Shown here piece after piece: positions 47,633 through 57,194 of a DNA stretch of 64,000 nucleotides (its first letter is position 1; each line of letters starts with the position of its first letter). Both the position numbers and the translations under genes were made by a program. The DNA is from Gemmatimonas sp. GTDB lineage: Bacteria; Gemmatimonadota; Gemmatimonadetes; Gemmatimonadales; Gemmatimonadaceae. The notes under the pieces were generated by a model. That model did no database searches and was not told the DNA's origin. It saw only the letters and a list, made by a program, of their open reading frames with translations. Location: NCBI GenBank assembly GCA_011390935.1, contig JAABRL010000014.1:1-64000 (forward strand), read 5' to 3'.

Positions 47633-48984
47633 TCGTCTGCAAGTTCGGCGGCACGTCGGTCGCTGATGGTGCCGCGATCGCGCGCGCGGCCGCGATTGTT
47701 GCAGGCAAGCGGGATCGACAGCCGGTGGTCGTCGTTTCGGCGCTTGGTGGCGCCACGAACGACCTGCTCGATGTCGCGCAGCGGGCGGCCAATGGCAACC
47801 TGCTCGTTGCACTCTCCATCGTGGAGTCGCTGCGACAACGGCATCTCACGACCACGGCCACGCTGCTCGACGGGTCGCCTGAGCGCGACGACGTCGAGGC
47901 CGAGGTCAGTGCCGGACTTGATGAGTTGGCGCATCTGGCGGAGGCGCTAAGTACGCTCGGCTTTGTCACACCACGCTCGCTCGACTCGGTCGCAGCGATT
48001 GGCGAACTGCTCAGCTCGCGCATCGTCGCCGCGGCGTTCCGTCATCGTGGACTCGACGCCGAGTGGGTGGACGCACGCGACGTCACCATCACCGACGACA
48101 ACTTCACCCGTGCCGCGCCCGATCTTCCACGCATCGCTGCGGCCACACGTGAACGATTGCGTCCCATCGTGCAGGCGGGGCGCGTTCCGGTCGTGGGTGG
48201 GTTCGTGGGCGCGACGCCGAGCCACATCACCACCACACTCGGCCGCGGTGGCTCCGACTACTCCGCCTCGTTGCTCGGTGCCGCGCTCGAAGCCGAGGCG
48301 ATCGAGATCTGGACCGACGTGGACGGTATGCTCACCGCCGATCCGCGGCTCATTCCGACCGCGCGCCTCATCGACCGCATCCGCTTCGATGAAGCGGCCG
48401 AGCTGGCAGCGTTCGGCGCGAAGGTGCTGCACCCCAGCACGATCGCGCCGGCGGTGCAGCGGGGGATTCCCGTCTACGTGTTCAATTCGCGCCGCCCCGA
48501 GGGCACCGGCACCATGATCACGTTCGACGCGCCGCGATATCCGGTGCGCGCACTCGCCGGCAAACGGGACAAAACGCTGGTGAAGCTGCGTTCGGCGCGC
48601 ATGCTGCTCGCACACGGATTCCTTGGCGCCGTGTTCGCGGTGTTCGATCGGCACCGTACCTCGATCGACGTGGTCACGACGTCGGAAGTCTCGGTGTCTG
48701 TCACGCTCGATGATGCGTCGAACCTCGAGGCCATCGTCGCTGATCTCTCGGCGTTCGGCGATGTCTCGGTGGAACAGCATCGCGGCCTCGTGGCCATCGT
48801 GGGTGCTGGGCTGTCCGATGGCGCGCAAACGATGGCGCAGGCGCTTGGCGCACTCGGCGACATCAAGGTGCACATGGCCTCACTCAGCGCCACGGGGCTC
48901 AACTTCACGCTTGTGCTCGACGACGCGCAGGTCAACCCGGCCCTGCAGCGATTACATGCCACGTTCTTTCCGGAGCCTGCATGA
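47629..48984 (+). CDS. lysC: aspartate kinase
   Basis: MIVCKFGGTSVADGAAI, VVVVSALGGATNDLL, TTLGRGGSDYSASLLGAAL, C-terminal ACT domains. Confidence 0.95.
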   Translation: MIVCKFGGTSVADGAAIARAAAIVAGKRDRQPVVVVSALGGATNDLLDVAQRAANGNLLVALSIVESLRQRHLTTTATLLDGSPERDDVEAEVSAGLDELAHLAEALSTLGFVTPRSLDSVAAIGELLSSRIVAAAFRHRGLDAEWVDARDVTITDDNFTRAAPDLPRIAAATRERLRPIVQAGRVPVVGGFVGATPSHITTTLGRGGSDYSASLLGAALEAEAIEIWTDVDGMLTADPRLIPTARLIDRIRFDEAAELAAFGAKVLHPSTIAPAVQRGIPVYVFNSRRPEGTGTMITFDAPRYPVRALAGKRDKTLVKLRSARMLLAHGFLGAVFAVFDRHRTSIDVVTTSEVSVSVTLDDASNLEAIVADLSAFGDVSVEQHRGLVAIVGAGLSDGAQTMAQALGALGDIKVHMASLSATGLNFTLVLDDAQVNPALQRLHATFFPEPA

Positions 48985-49703
48985 CCGCCGTTCGCGTGGC
49001 ACTCATTGGCATGGGACGCATGGGACGCGCCATCGACGCGCTGGCGACCGAGCACGACTGCACGATCGTGGCGCGGCTCGATCGCGTTCGGGTCGCCCGC
49101 GAGGGGATCACGCGCGAAACGCTCGGTGGTGCCGACGTTGCGATCGAGTTCAGCGTGCCGGATGCGGCGCTCGGCAATGCGACGGCCTGCTTGCGTGCCG
49201 GTGTGCCGGTCGTGATCGGCACCACCGGTTGGCTCGATCAGCTGGATGTGCTGCACGAGACATTGCGCGAGACCAAAGGGCGTGCGCTCTGGGCGCCCAA
49301 CTTTTCGCCCGGGGTGCAACTCATGCTCGCACTGGTCGAGGTCGCGGGACGGCTGTTCCGCCACGCGCCGTCGTTTGATGCGCATCTCGTCGAGACGCAT
49401 CACACCGCCAAACTCGACGCACCGTCCGGAACAGCGATCGCTGTGCAGGCGCGTACGGAGCGAGCACTCGGTCGTGCCGTGCCGATCACGAGCATTCGCG
49501 CGGGCTCCGTGCCGGGCACCCACGAGCTGCTGCTCGACGCACCCTTCGAAAGTGTGGCGATCACCCACACGGCGCGTGATCGACGTGTCTTTGCCGATGG
49601 TGCGCTGGCCGCTGCGCGATGGCTCGGGGCGACCTCTCGCCCCGGGCTGCACAGTATGCGTGACGTGCTCGGTCTCGGTCTCACACAGGAAGGCTCCGAA
49701 TGA
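48981..49703 (+). CDS. dapB: 4-hydroxy-tetrahydrodipicolinate reductase
   Basis: VRVALIGMGRMGRAI, VVIGTTGW, ETHHTAKLDAPSGTA. Confidence 0.95.
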   Translation: MTAVRVALIGMGRMGRAIDALATEHDCTIVARLDRVRVAREGITRETLGGADVAIEFSVPDAALGNATACLRAGVPVVIGTTGWLDQLDVLHETLRETKGRALWAPNFSPGVQLMLALVEVAGRLFRHAPSFDAHLVETHHTAKLDAPSGTAIAVQARTERALGRAVPITSIRAGSVPGTHELLLDAPFESVAITHTARDRRVFADGALAAARWLGATSRPGLHSMRDVLGLGLTQEGSE

Positions 49704-50629
49704 CAACAGCCCTTCGCGGGTGCGGCACCGCTCTCATCACACCGTTTACCCCTGATGGCGCGGTCGACGAACCGGCGGTGCGCAATCTCGTCTCTCGTCA
49801 ACTCGAGGCGGGTATCGACTTCCTCGTGCCGTGCGGGTCCACGGGGGAAGCGGCCACGCTCTCGATCGAGGAGCACGTGCGTGTCGTGCAACTTACCGTC
49901 GAGGTCGTGAACGGGAGGGTGCCCGTGATCGCCGGCGCCGGCGCGAGTGACACGGCGCGTGCGATCGCGCTCGCCAAGGGGTGTGCCTCCGTCGGGGCCA
50001 CGCAGTTGCTCGTGGTGTCCCCCATGTACAACAAGCCGCCGCAGCGCGGTCTGCTGGCGCACTTTCGTGCCGTGGCAGATGCGGCCGGATTGCCTGTGAT
50101 CTTGTATAACGTCCCCGGGCGAACGGGCGGCAACATCGATGCGGACACCGTGCTCGAACTCGCGCAGGATGCGCGATTCGTTGCCGTGAAGGAAGCGTCG
50201 GGTCGGCTCGAGCAGATCGATGCGATCCTTGCAGCACGCCGTGACGCGTTCGGTGTGCTCGCCGGCGATGACGCGCTCACGTTGCCCATCATGGCGCTCG
50301 GTGGGGACGGCGTGATCTCCGTGGTGTCCAATCTGTTCCCCGCGGCCATGGTGGCCCTCACGCGCGCCGTCGCGCGTGGCGACCTGAAGCAGGCGCGTGT
50401 GCTGCACCGCGCACTGCGCCCCATCTTCGCGGCCGCGTTCATCGACTCCAATCCGATGCCCGTGAAGTCGGCGTTGGCGGCCGACGCGCTCGTACACGAC
50501 GTGCTGCGACTCCCGCTCGTGTCGCTTGGCGGCGCACATCGCGATACCCTGCTCGCTGCCATGGCGGCCGTGCGATCAACGCTGGTGTCGATGGATCTGG
50601 CCAGCCGCACACCCGATCCGCTCGACTGA
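49700..50629 (+). CDS. dapA: 4-hydroxy-tetrahydrodipicolinate synthase
   Basis: GCGTALITPFTPDGAVDE, PCGSTGEAATLSIEEH, LYNVPGRTGGNI, VAVKEASG. Confidence 0.96.
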   Translation: MTTALRGCGTALITPFTPDGAVDEPAVRNLVSRQLEAGIDFLVPCGSTGEAATLSIEEHVRVVQLTVEVVNGRVPVIAGAGASDTARAIALAKGCASVGATQLLVVSPMYNKPPQRGLLAHFRAVADAAGLPVILYNVPGRTGGNIDADTVLELAQDARFVAVKEASGRLEQIDAILAARRDAFGVLAGDDALTLPIMALGGDGVISVVSNLFPAAMVALTRAVARGDLKQARVLHRALRPIFAAAFIDSNPMPVKSALAADALVHDVLRLPLVSLGGAHRDTLLAAMAAVRSTLVSMDLASRTPDPLD

Positions 50630-50648
50630 CTCACTACCGAAAATTCCG

Positions 50649-51506
50649 ATGGCGTTCACGCTCGCAGAACTCGAAGCACGACTTTCACACCCCGATCTGC
50701 TCGACGGTGGTGTCACCTTGGCGCACGATGCCAGCAGCCTGTTCGATCACTTTCTCGTTCGTGTCGAATCCGGCGAGGTGCGCGCGGCGCGGCGCGACGA
50801 ACATGGCCGTTGGCACGCCGTGCCGTGGGTGAAGCGTGGCATCCTGCTGGGTTTCCGCATCGGGCGCGTTGTCGAGATGGGGTCCGAAAGCACCGGACTC
50901 AATCACTTTCTCGACAAGCACACGTTCCCGGTGCGCGAGTTTCGCCTTGAACACGGCGTGCGCATCGTGCCGGGTGGGTCGGCGGTGCGTCGTGGTGCGC
51001 ACCTGTCACCGGGCGTGGTGTGCATGCCGCCCATGTACGTGAACGTGGGCGCCTTCGTGGGCGCCGGCACCATGATCGATTCGCACGCGCTCGTGGGCTC
51101 GTGTGCGCAGATCGGGGAGCGCGTGCATCTCAGTGCCGCCGCGCAGATCGGCGGCGTACTCGAGCCGATCAATGCGTCACCCGTGATCATCGAGAACGAT
51201 GTGATCGTGGGTGGCAACTGCGGCGTGTACGAGGGCACGGTGGTGCGTGAGCGCGCCGTGCTTGGCGCTGGCGTCATCCTCACGCGCGGCACGCCGGTGT
51301 ACGATCTGGTAAAGGAAACGGTGCACCGCGCCACGGCCGATGCGCCGCTCGAGATTCCAGCGGGCGCCGTGGTGGTGCCCGGCGCGCGCCGTGTGTCGAG
51401 CGGCTGGGGGGCGGAGCAGGGGATCGCCCTGCAGACGCCAGTGATCGTGAAGTATCGCGACGAGAAGACCGACGCGGCCACCGCACTCGAAGCCTGGCTG
51501 CGGTGA
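50649..51506 (+). CDS. dapD: 2,3,4,5-tetrahydropyridine-2,6-dicarboxylate N-succinyltransferase
   Basis: Left-handed beta-helix hexapeptides; CMPPMYVNVGAFVGAGTMIDSHALVGSCAQIGERVHLSAAAQIGGVLEPINASPVIIENDVIVGGNCGVYEG. Confidence 0.93.
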   Translation: MAFTLAELEARLSHPDLLDGGVTLAHDASSLFDHFLVRVESGEVRAARRDEHGRWHAVPWVKRGILLGFRIGRVVEMGSESTGLNHFLDKHTFPVREFRLEHGVRIVPGGSAVRRGAHLSPGVVCMPPMYVNVGAFVGAGTMIDSHALVGSCAQIGERVHLSAAAQIGGVLEPINASPVIIENDVIVGGNCGVYEGTVVRERAVLGAGVILTRGTPVYDLVKETVHRATADAPLEIPAGAVVVPGARRVSSGWGAEQGIALQTPVIVKYRDEKTDAATALEAWLR

Positions 51507-53503
51507 CCGTGTCGCTGCGCGTGTCCGGCACGGTGCGCGTGCCCGGTGACAAGTCCATCAGTCATCGCGCCCTGCTCATCACCGCCATCGCGGGCGGCGA
51601 GGCGCGTGTACGCGACATCCTGCCCAGCGCCGATGTGCACGCCACCGCGCGTGTGCTGCGCGCGCTCGGCATTCCCGTGCCGGCGCTCACCTCGGAACTG
51701 GTGCTGCGCAGCGCCGGACTGGCGGCCTTGCGCACGCCGACCGAATGGCTCGACTGCGGCAACAGCGGCACCACCACTCGCCTCATGGCCGGCGTGGTCG
51801 CGGGGCGTGCTGGGCTCACCGGCACCTTCGTGGGTGACGCGAGTCTGAGCCGCCGCCCCATGCAGCGCATCGCGCGTCCGCTGTCGCAGATGGGCGCCGA
51901 GTTCACCTTCGAGCGCGGCGATGGCCTGCCCATGCAGGTGCGTGGTGCCGCGCTGCAAGGCATCTCGTGGCGCAGCGAACACGCCAGCGCCCAGATCAAG
52001 AGCGCGATCCTGCTGGCCGCGGTGAGCAGTGGCGTGGAGGCGACGGTGTATGAACCCACGCGCTCGCGCGATCACACTGAACGCATGCTCTCGGCATGTG
52101 GCGCCACGGTGGAGGTGCTCCCCGATGGTGCACGCGTGATGGCCGGTGCCTCGTTGCGGGCGGTCGATGTGGACGTGCCGGCCGATCCGTCATCGGCCGC
52201 GTTCTTCGTGGCCCTCGCGGCGCTGGCACACGGCGGCGAACTCGTGCTTCCCGATGTGTGCCTCAATCCCACGCGCACGGGCGGCTTCGACATTCTGCAA
52301 CGCATGGGCGTGCAGTTGCGCGTGGATCACGAACGCGTGGTCGGCGGCGAAACGATCGGCACGTTGGTGGTGGCACCGAATACGCTCGTGGCCACGAGCG
52401 TGCGCGGGGATGAAGTCGCCCGCGCCATTGACGAACTGCCGCTGGTTGCGTGCGTCGCCGCGCGCGCTGTGGGCGAAACGCGCATCACGGACGCCTCGGA
52501 GCTCCGCGTGAAGGAGAGCGATCGCATCTCCGCCGTGGTGGCGAACCTGCGCGCCATCGGCGTCGATGCCGAAGAACTTCCCGATGGCCTCGTGGTCCGC
52601 GGCAGCGATCAGCCACTCGCCGGCCACGTGATCACCCATGGCGATCACCGACTCGCCATGGCATTCGGCATTCTGGGTGCGGTCCCCGGCAATACGATCA
52701 CCATCGACGATCCCGCGTGCGTGGATGTGTCGTTCCCCGGCTTCTGGGACACGCTCGCGCGCGCGACGCAGGCCCGCGCACCCGCCGGTACATCGACCGA
52801 TGCCGCGTCGAATGCACTGCGTCGCCTGATCGTGGCCATCGACGGCCCCGCCGCGTCCGGCAAGTCGAGCACGTCCCAGTGGGTCGCCAAGCGGCTCGGC
52901 ATTCGCCACGTGGACTCGGGCGCCTTCTACCGGGCGCTCACCGCGCTGGCGGTGCGCAGCGGCCTCGCCCCCGAGCAGTGGACCGAGACCGGGGTGCTCG
53001 CCGAGGCGGGGCGTGTGTCGCTCGGTCTCACGGAGCGTTCGGTCGTACCGCTCGTGGACGGGGAGCGCCATGAGGAGGAGTTGCGCGGTGCGGCCGTCAC
53101 CGCGCAGGTGTCGCGCGTGGCCGTGATGCCCGCCGTACGCGCCTGGGTGAACGATCGCGTGCGCGAGGCGGGCGCGAGCACGGACGTCGTGGTCGATGGC
53201 CGCGATATCGGCACCACGGTGTTTCCTGACGCGCCGCTCAAGATCTTTCTCATTGCCGATCCCTGGGAACGCGCACGGCGTCGGCTGGTGCAGCGACTCG
53301 AGCGCAAGCCCACCGACAGCGAAATCGCGGTGGAGACCGAGGAGCTTGTGGCCCGCGATGCGCGCGATGCCACGCAGAGCCGGCCCGATCCGTCGGCGAT
53401 CACGATCGACACCACCTCACTCACGCAGGAAGAGCAGGTCGAGCGTATCGTGGCGCTCGCGGAGGCGGTAAGGGGGCGCCCGCATCCCCCCTCGACATCC
53501 TGA
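51503..53503 (+). CDS. aroA-cmk: fused 3-phosphoshikimate 1-carboxyvinyltransferase / (d)CMP kinase
   Basis: EPSPS: VPGDKSISHRALLI, LDCGNSGTTTRLM, ELRVKESDRI, HGDHRLAMAFGIL; then CMP kinase LIVAIDGPAASGKSSTSQWVAKRLGIRHVDSGAFYRALT, VVDGRDIGTTVFPDAPLKIFL in one ORF. Confidence 0.95.
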   Translation: MTVSLRVSGTVRVPGDKSISHRALLITAIAGGEARVRDILPSADVHATARVLRALGIPVPALTSELVLRSAGLAALRTPTEWLDCGNSGTTTRLMAGVVAGRAGLTGTFVGDASLSRRPMQRIARPLSQMGAEFTFERGDGLPMQVRGAALQGISWRSEHASAQIKSAILLAAVSSGVEATVYEPTRSRDHTERMLSACGATVEVLPDGARVMAGASLRAVDVDVPADPSSAAFFVALAALAHGGELVLPDVCLNPTRTGGFDILQRMGVQLRVDHERVVGGETIGTLVVAPNTLVATSVRGDEVARAIDELPLVACVAARAVGETRITDASELRVKESDRISAVVANLRAIGVDAEELPDGLVVRGSDQPLAGHVITHGDHRLAMAFGILGAVPGNTITIDDPACVDVSFPGFWDTLARATQARAPAGTSTDAASNALRRLIVAIDGPAASGKSSTSQWVAKRLGIRHVDSGAFYRALTALAVRSGLAPEQWTETGVLAEAGRVSLGLTERSVVPLVDGERHEEELRGAAVTAQVSRVAVMPAVRAWVNDRVREAGASTDVVVDGRDIGTTVFPDAPLKIFLIADPWERARRRLVQRLERKPTDSEIAVETEELVARDARDATQSRPDPSAITIDTTSLTQEEQVERIVALAEAVRGRPHPPSTS

Positions 53504-53520
53504 TCGAGACGGGAACGGCA

Positions 53521-54483
53521 TCACGGCTTCAACCAGATCACCAGCGCACCGCAGTTCGCATTGCTGGCCCGATTGAACTCCGCGGGGAGCTGCGACACCG
53601 TGTAGAACTCGATGCCCTCGATCGTGGCCGGGTCGATGAGATCGATGTCGTACAGCTGCTCGCCGGGTTCTCCGCGGTAGCGAAGCACGTTGTTCACGCT
53701 CACCTGCACATAACACGCGGCGGGTGCGCCGCGCGCCATGTCGATCCCGTCGCCGCGCGGTTTGCCGCGCAGACTCGTGTCCCCACGCCCCGACGCCATC
53801 GCCGTGCGTCCCGGCGCGTACCCGATGGGGCGAAGGCCGGGCATGCGCCGCGCCAGGATCGTCGACAGCGCGCGTCCACCGTGCGCCTCGAGTTCATCGG
53901 CGGTGATGAACCGGCCGAGTCCCACGCGCCGTCTCGCCTCGAAGTCGGGCAGGTTGAGGCTACCGCGCCGCGCGGTGGCGGACACTTCGACGGTGGCCAG
54001 CTCCGGTATCGCGGACAAGCGGATCTCCAGCATATTGGCGCCGTCCGCCCTGACCTCGATGCGTTCGTCGGCGACGGCGAACCCGATGGCTCGCACCGAG
54101 AGGCGCTGCGGACCGAGCGGCACGGCCTCGAATGCGAAACGACCGAGACTGTCTGACCGGGTGACCAGTCCCGCGTCACCGATCGTCACGAGGGCGTTCG
54201 CGACCGCCTGCTGTGCGGCGTCGGCACGGAGGATCCGGCCGGACAGCGCTCGGGTGGCCGCGGTGGAGGGCGGTTGCGCACGTGCCGGCTGCGACGCGAT
54301 GAGGCCGAGGGCCAGCGTGACGCACCACCGGGCCCGGGCTCGCGGTCGCGCCGCGCGCCGAGACCCTGCGTGCCACCCGCAAATAAGCCGAACAATCCCG
54401 CGAGGCATACTGCACCTTCCCGCATCGGTGGCGGCCGGAACCCTCCGGCGCAGAATCACTCCCCGCCGCCACCCCGTCAACAT
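53521..54483 (-). CDS. secreted protein with carboxypeptidase-regulatory-like domain and TonB plug-like region, no barrel
   Basis: LSGRILRADAAQQAVANALVTIGDAGLVTRSDSLGRFAFEAVPLGPQRLSVRAIGF... then plug-like ITADELEAHGGRALSTILARRMPGLRPI; ends after ~320 aa. Start could be ATG 54408. Confidence 0.7.
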   Translation of the reverse strand: MLTGWRRGVILRRRVPAATDAGRCSMPRGIVRLICGWHAGSRRAARPRARARWCVTLALGLIASQPARAQPPSTAATRALSGRILRADAAQQAVANALVTIGDAGLVTRSDSLGRFAFEAVPLGPQRLSVRAIGFAVADERIEVRADGANMLEIRLSAIPELATVEVSATARRGSLNLPDFEARRRVGLGRFITADELEAHGGRALSTILARRMPGLRPIGYAPGRTAMASGRGDTSLRGKPRGDGIDMARGAPAACYVQVSVNNVLRYRGEPGEQLYDIDLIDPATIEGIEFYTVSQLPAEFNRASNANCGALVIWLKP

Positions 54484-54613
54484 TGCCCCCCGCCTTCGGC
54501 CCCACTACGTTTTACAGTTCCCCCGGACCGTCCGCCGTTTTGGATGGCTCCGGATCCGTTACCCCCAACCTCGGCGCGGCGAGCCAGCCTCCGCGTATGG
54601 AGCTTTTTCAGTT

Positions 54614-56410
54614 ATGACGACCGACATCGAAACCCCAACCCTCGACGCTGCCGTCGACGCTTCCCTCGACGGGGAGCCGGAACGCCTGACGGCGCGCGAG
54701 AAGCGTGACCTCCAGAAGAGCCAGCTGCGACCGCTCGCCAACCGGCGCCCCGAACTCTACGACGAGGACGAACTCACGTCCGACGAGTTCGAGGCCATGC
54801 TGGAGATGTACAACGGTACCCTCGCCTCCATCGAGGAAGGGGAGATCGTCAAGGCGCGCGTCCTCGAGATCCGCGAAAACCTCGTCGTGCTCGACATCGG
54901 CTTCAAGTCCGAAGGCACGATTCCGCTCGAAGAGTTCAAGGACATGCCCGACCTCGCCGAAGGCGATGAAGTCGAGGTTCTCCTTGAGCACCTGGAGGAC
55001 TCCGAAGGGTCGGTCGTCCTGTCCAAGAAGAAGGCCGATTTCATGCGGGTCTGGGAAAAGATCCGTGTGGCCTACGAAAGCGACGAGCCGGTCACCGGCA
55101 CGCTCGTCAAGAAGATCAAGGGTGGCGTGGTCGTCGACCTCATGGGCGTCGATGCATTCCTCCCGGGCTCGCAGATCGCCCTGCGGCGCGTGCCCAACAT
55201 CGACGAGCTGCTCGGCCATACCTACGAGTTCAAGATCATCAAGCTCAACAAGCGCCGTCGCAACATCGTGGTGTCGCGTCGCGTGATTCTCGAGAACGAG
55301 CGGGCGGGCAAGCGCGAGAAGCTCATGAAGGAGCTGGCCAAGGACCAGGTCCGCAAGGGTGTCGTCAAGAACATCACCGACTTCGGGGCGTTCATCGACC
55401 TCGGCGGCGTGGACGGCCTGCTGCACATCACCGACATGTCGTGGGGGCGCATCTCGCACCCCAGCGAGATGGTGTCGATCGGCCTCGAGCTCGAAATCAA
55501 GGTTCTCGATATCGATTGGGAGCGCGAGCGCATCTCGCTCGGCCTCAAGCAGCTGCAGGCGTATCCGTGGAAGGACGTGGCCGCAAAGTACCCGGTGGGT
55601 ACGCGCGTCAACGGCAAGGTGGTCTCGATCACCAACTACGGCGCCTTCATCGAGCTCGAGCCCGGCATCGAAGGCCTCGTGCACATCAGCGAAATGAGCT
55701 GGACGCGCAATGTGCGGCACCCGTCCAAGATCGTGTCCATTGGTGAGGCGATCGAGGCGGTGGTGCTCAAGGTCGACGAGAGCGAAGAGAAGATCTCGCT
55801 CGGCATGAAGCAGACCGAACAGGATCCGTGGGTCGTGCTGCCCCTCAAGTACCCGGTGGGCACGCGCATCAACGGCAAGGTCCGCAACCTCACGTCGTTC
55901 GGCGCGTTCGTGGAAATCGAGCCCGGTATCGATGGTCTCATCCACATCTCCGACATGTCCTGGACCAAGCGCGTCCAGCATCCGTCGGAAGTGGTGAAGA
56001 AGGGCGACGCGGTCGATGTGGTCATCCTCAACATCGACAGCGAGAACAAGCGCATCTCCCTGGGCCTCAAGCAGGCCGAGGAAGATCCGTGGCTGCGCAT
56101 CGGCGAGAGCTTCCCGGTGGGCATGGACAATGAAGGCGCCGTCGTCCGCCTCATGGACAAGGGGGTCGTCGTTGACCTCGGCAACGACATCGAGGGCTTC
56201 GTCCCGGTGTCGCAGCTCAACCCCGATGCGACAGTCACCAATCCGGCCGACTTCGCCTTCGAAGGGATGCGTCTGGTCACGCGCGTGCTCGAGGTGGATC
56301 CCATCCACCGCCGTATCGTGCTCACGGTCGTGAGCATTCCGGAAGAGCAGCCGCCGCGTCCGGAAGAGCCGCCGGTCGTGCACAGCTCCGAAGACGAGCT
56401 CGGCCTCTAA
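54614..56410 (+). CDS. rpsA: 30S ribosomal protein S1
   Basis: Multiple S1 repeats GVVKNITDFGAFIDLGGVDGLLHITDMSWGRISHPSEM, GKVVSITNYGAFIELEPGIEGLVHISEMSWT, GKVRNLTSFGAFVEIEPGIDGLIHISDMSWT. Confidence 0.96.
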   Translation: MTTDIETPTLDAAVDASLDGEPERLTAREKRDLQKSQLRPLANRRPELYDEDELTSDEFEAMLEMYNGTLASIEEGEIVKARVLEIRENLVVLDIGFKSEGTIPLEEFKDMPDLAEGDEVEVLLEHLEDSEGSVVLSKKKADFMRVWEKIRVAYESDEPVTGTLVKKIKGGVVVDLMGVDAFLPGSQIALRRVPNIDELLGHTYEFKIIKLNKRRRNIVVSRRVILENERAGKREKLMKELAKDQVRKGVVKNITDFGAFIDLGGVDGLLHITDMSWGRISHPSEMVSIGLELEIKVLDIDWERERISLGLKQLQAYPWKDVAAKYPVGTRVNGKVVSITNYGAFIELEPGIEGLVHISEMSWTRNVRHPSKIVSIGEAIEAVVLKVDESEEKISLGMKQTEQDPWVVLPLKYPVGTRINGKVRNLTSFGAFVEIEPGIDGLIHISDMSWTKRVQHPSEVVKKGDAVDVVILNIDSENKRISLGLKQAEEDPWLRIGESFPVGMDNEGAVVRLMDKGVVVDLGNDIEGFVPVSQLNPDATVTNPADFAFEGMRLVTRVLEVDPIHRRIVLTVVSIPEEQPPRPEEPPVVHSSEDELGL

Positions 56411-56434
56411 GCCGACGCGCGTTCTGCGTGACAC

Positions 56435-56468
56435 ACGCCCCCGGGTCGCTTCGGCGATCCGGGGGCGT
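56435..56468 (+). terminator. GC-rich hairpin downstream of rpsA
   Basis: ACGCCCCCGGGTCGC-TTCG-GCGATCCGGGGGCGT; 15-bp stem with one wobble, no T tract. Confidence 0.6.
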
Positions 56469-56671
56469 CGTGCGTTCGGGAGGTGCTGAAATGGGGGCTG
56501 GGAATGCCGGGAGTGTGACGATCACGCGGGTCCCGGTGATGAACGCTCAAGTCCTTGGTGGAGCTGCCGAAAAGGCTACGTGTGCGCCGCATGCACACCC
56601 GCGAGGACGATTCGCGTCCTGGGTGCCACCGACGGCGCGTGCACGTTCAAACCTGACACTGGAGCCTTTTC

Positions 56672-57085
56672 ATGCTGCATTCGTTCGTCCGTCGCCCGTG
56701 GCTTGCCGCCGCTGCCGTTGCTACGCTGTTCGCCGTTGGTCCGTTTGTCGGTACTGCCGAGGCGCAGGACAAGGTCTACGCCATCGCGGAACTCCAGACG
56801 CCGCCGAAGCTGCGCTCGACCGCCGATGCCGGCCGCTTCATCAGCGAGTCGTACCCGGAGGATCTCAAGCGTCGCGGGCAGGGCGGCATGGTGGAAGTGC
56901 AGTTCGTCGTGGACGAGAAGGGCAAGGTGGATCCGGCCACGGTCGAAGTGCTCGACGCCACGCACAGCCAGCTCGGGGAAGCGGCCAAGAAGGTCGCGCC
57001 GCGTCTCGAGTTCCAGCCGGGCAAGGCCGGCGGCGCCGCGGTGAAGTCGAAGGTCGTGCTCCCGATCATCTACAAGCCGAACTGA
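56672..57085 (+). CDS. secreted TonB C-terminal-domain protein
   Basis: Signal peptide ...AAAAVATLFAVGPFVGTAEAQ then YPEDLKRRGQGGMVEVQFVVDEKGKVDPATVEVLDATHSQLGEAAKKVAPRLEFQPGKAGGAAVKSKVVLPIIYKP. Confidence 0.8.
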   Translation: MLHSFVRRPWLAAAAVATLFAVGPFVGTAEAQDKVYAIAELQTPPKLRSTADAGRFISESYPEDLKRRGQGGMVEVQFVVDEKGKVDPATVEVLDATHSQLGEAAKKVAPRLEFQPGKAGGAAVKSKVVLPIIYKPN

Positions 57086-57121
57086 CCAAACGGTTTGGTT
57101 GGCGCGTGAATCCACGCGACG

Positions 57122-57158
57122 TGCCCGCCCCGGCCAGCATCGCTGACCGGGGCGGGTG
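57122..57158 (+). terminator. GC-rich hairpin downstream of TonB-CTD gene
   Basis: CCCGCCCCGGcCAGC-ATC-GCTGaCCGGGGCGGG. Confidence 0.6.
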
Positions 57159-57194
57159 TGCATTCCGGGGGATCTCGCCTTAGCTTCTCCCTCC

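Noticed and set aside
53738-54613. Long N-terminal extension of rpsA in the ORF track
   Set aside because: Antisense to the plug-like gene; S1 homology and a good ATG begin at 54614.
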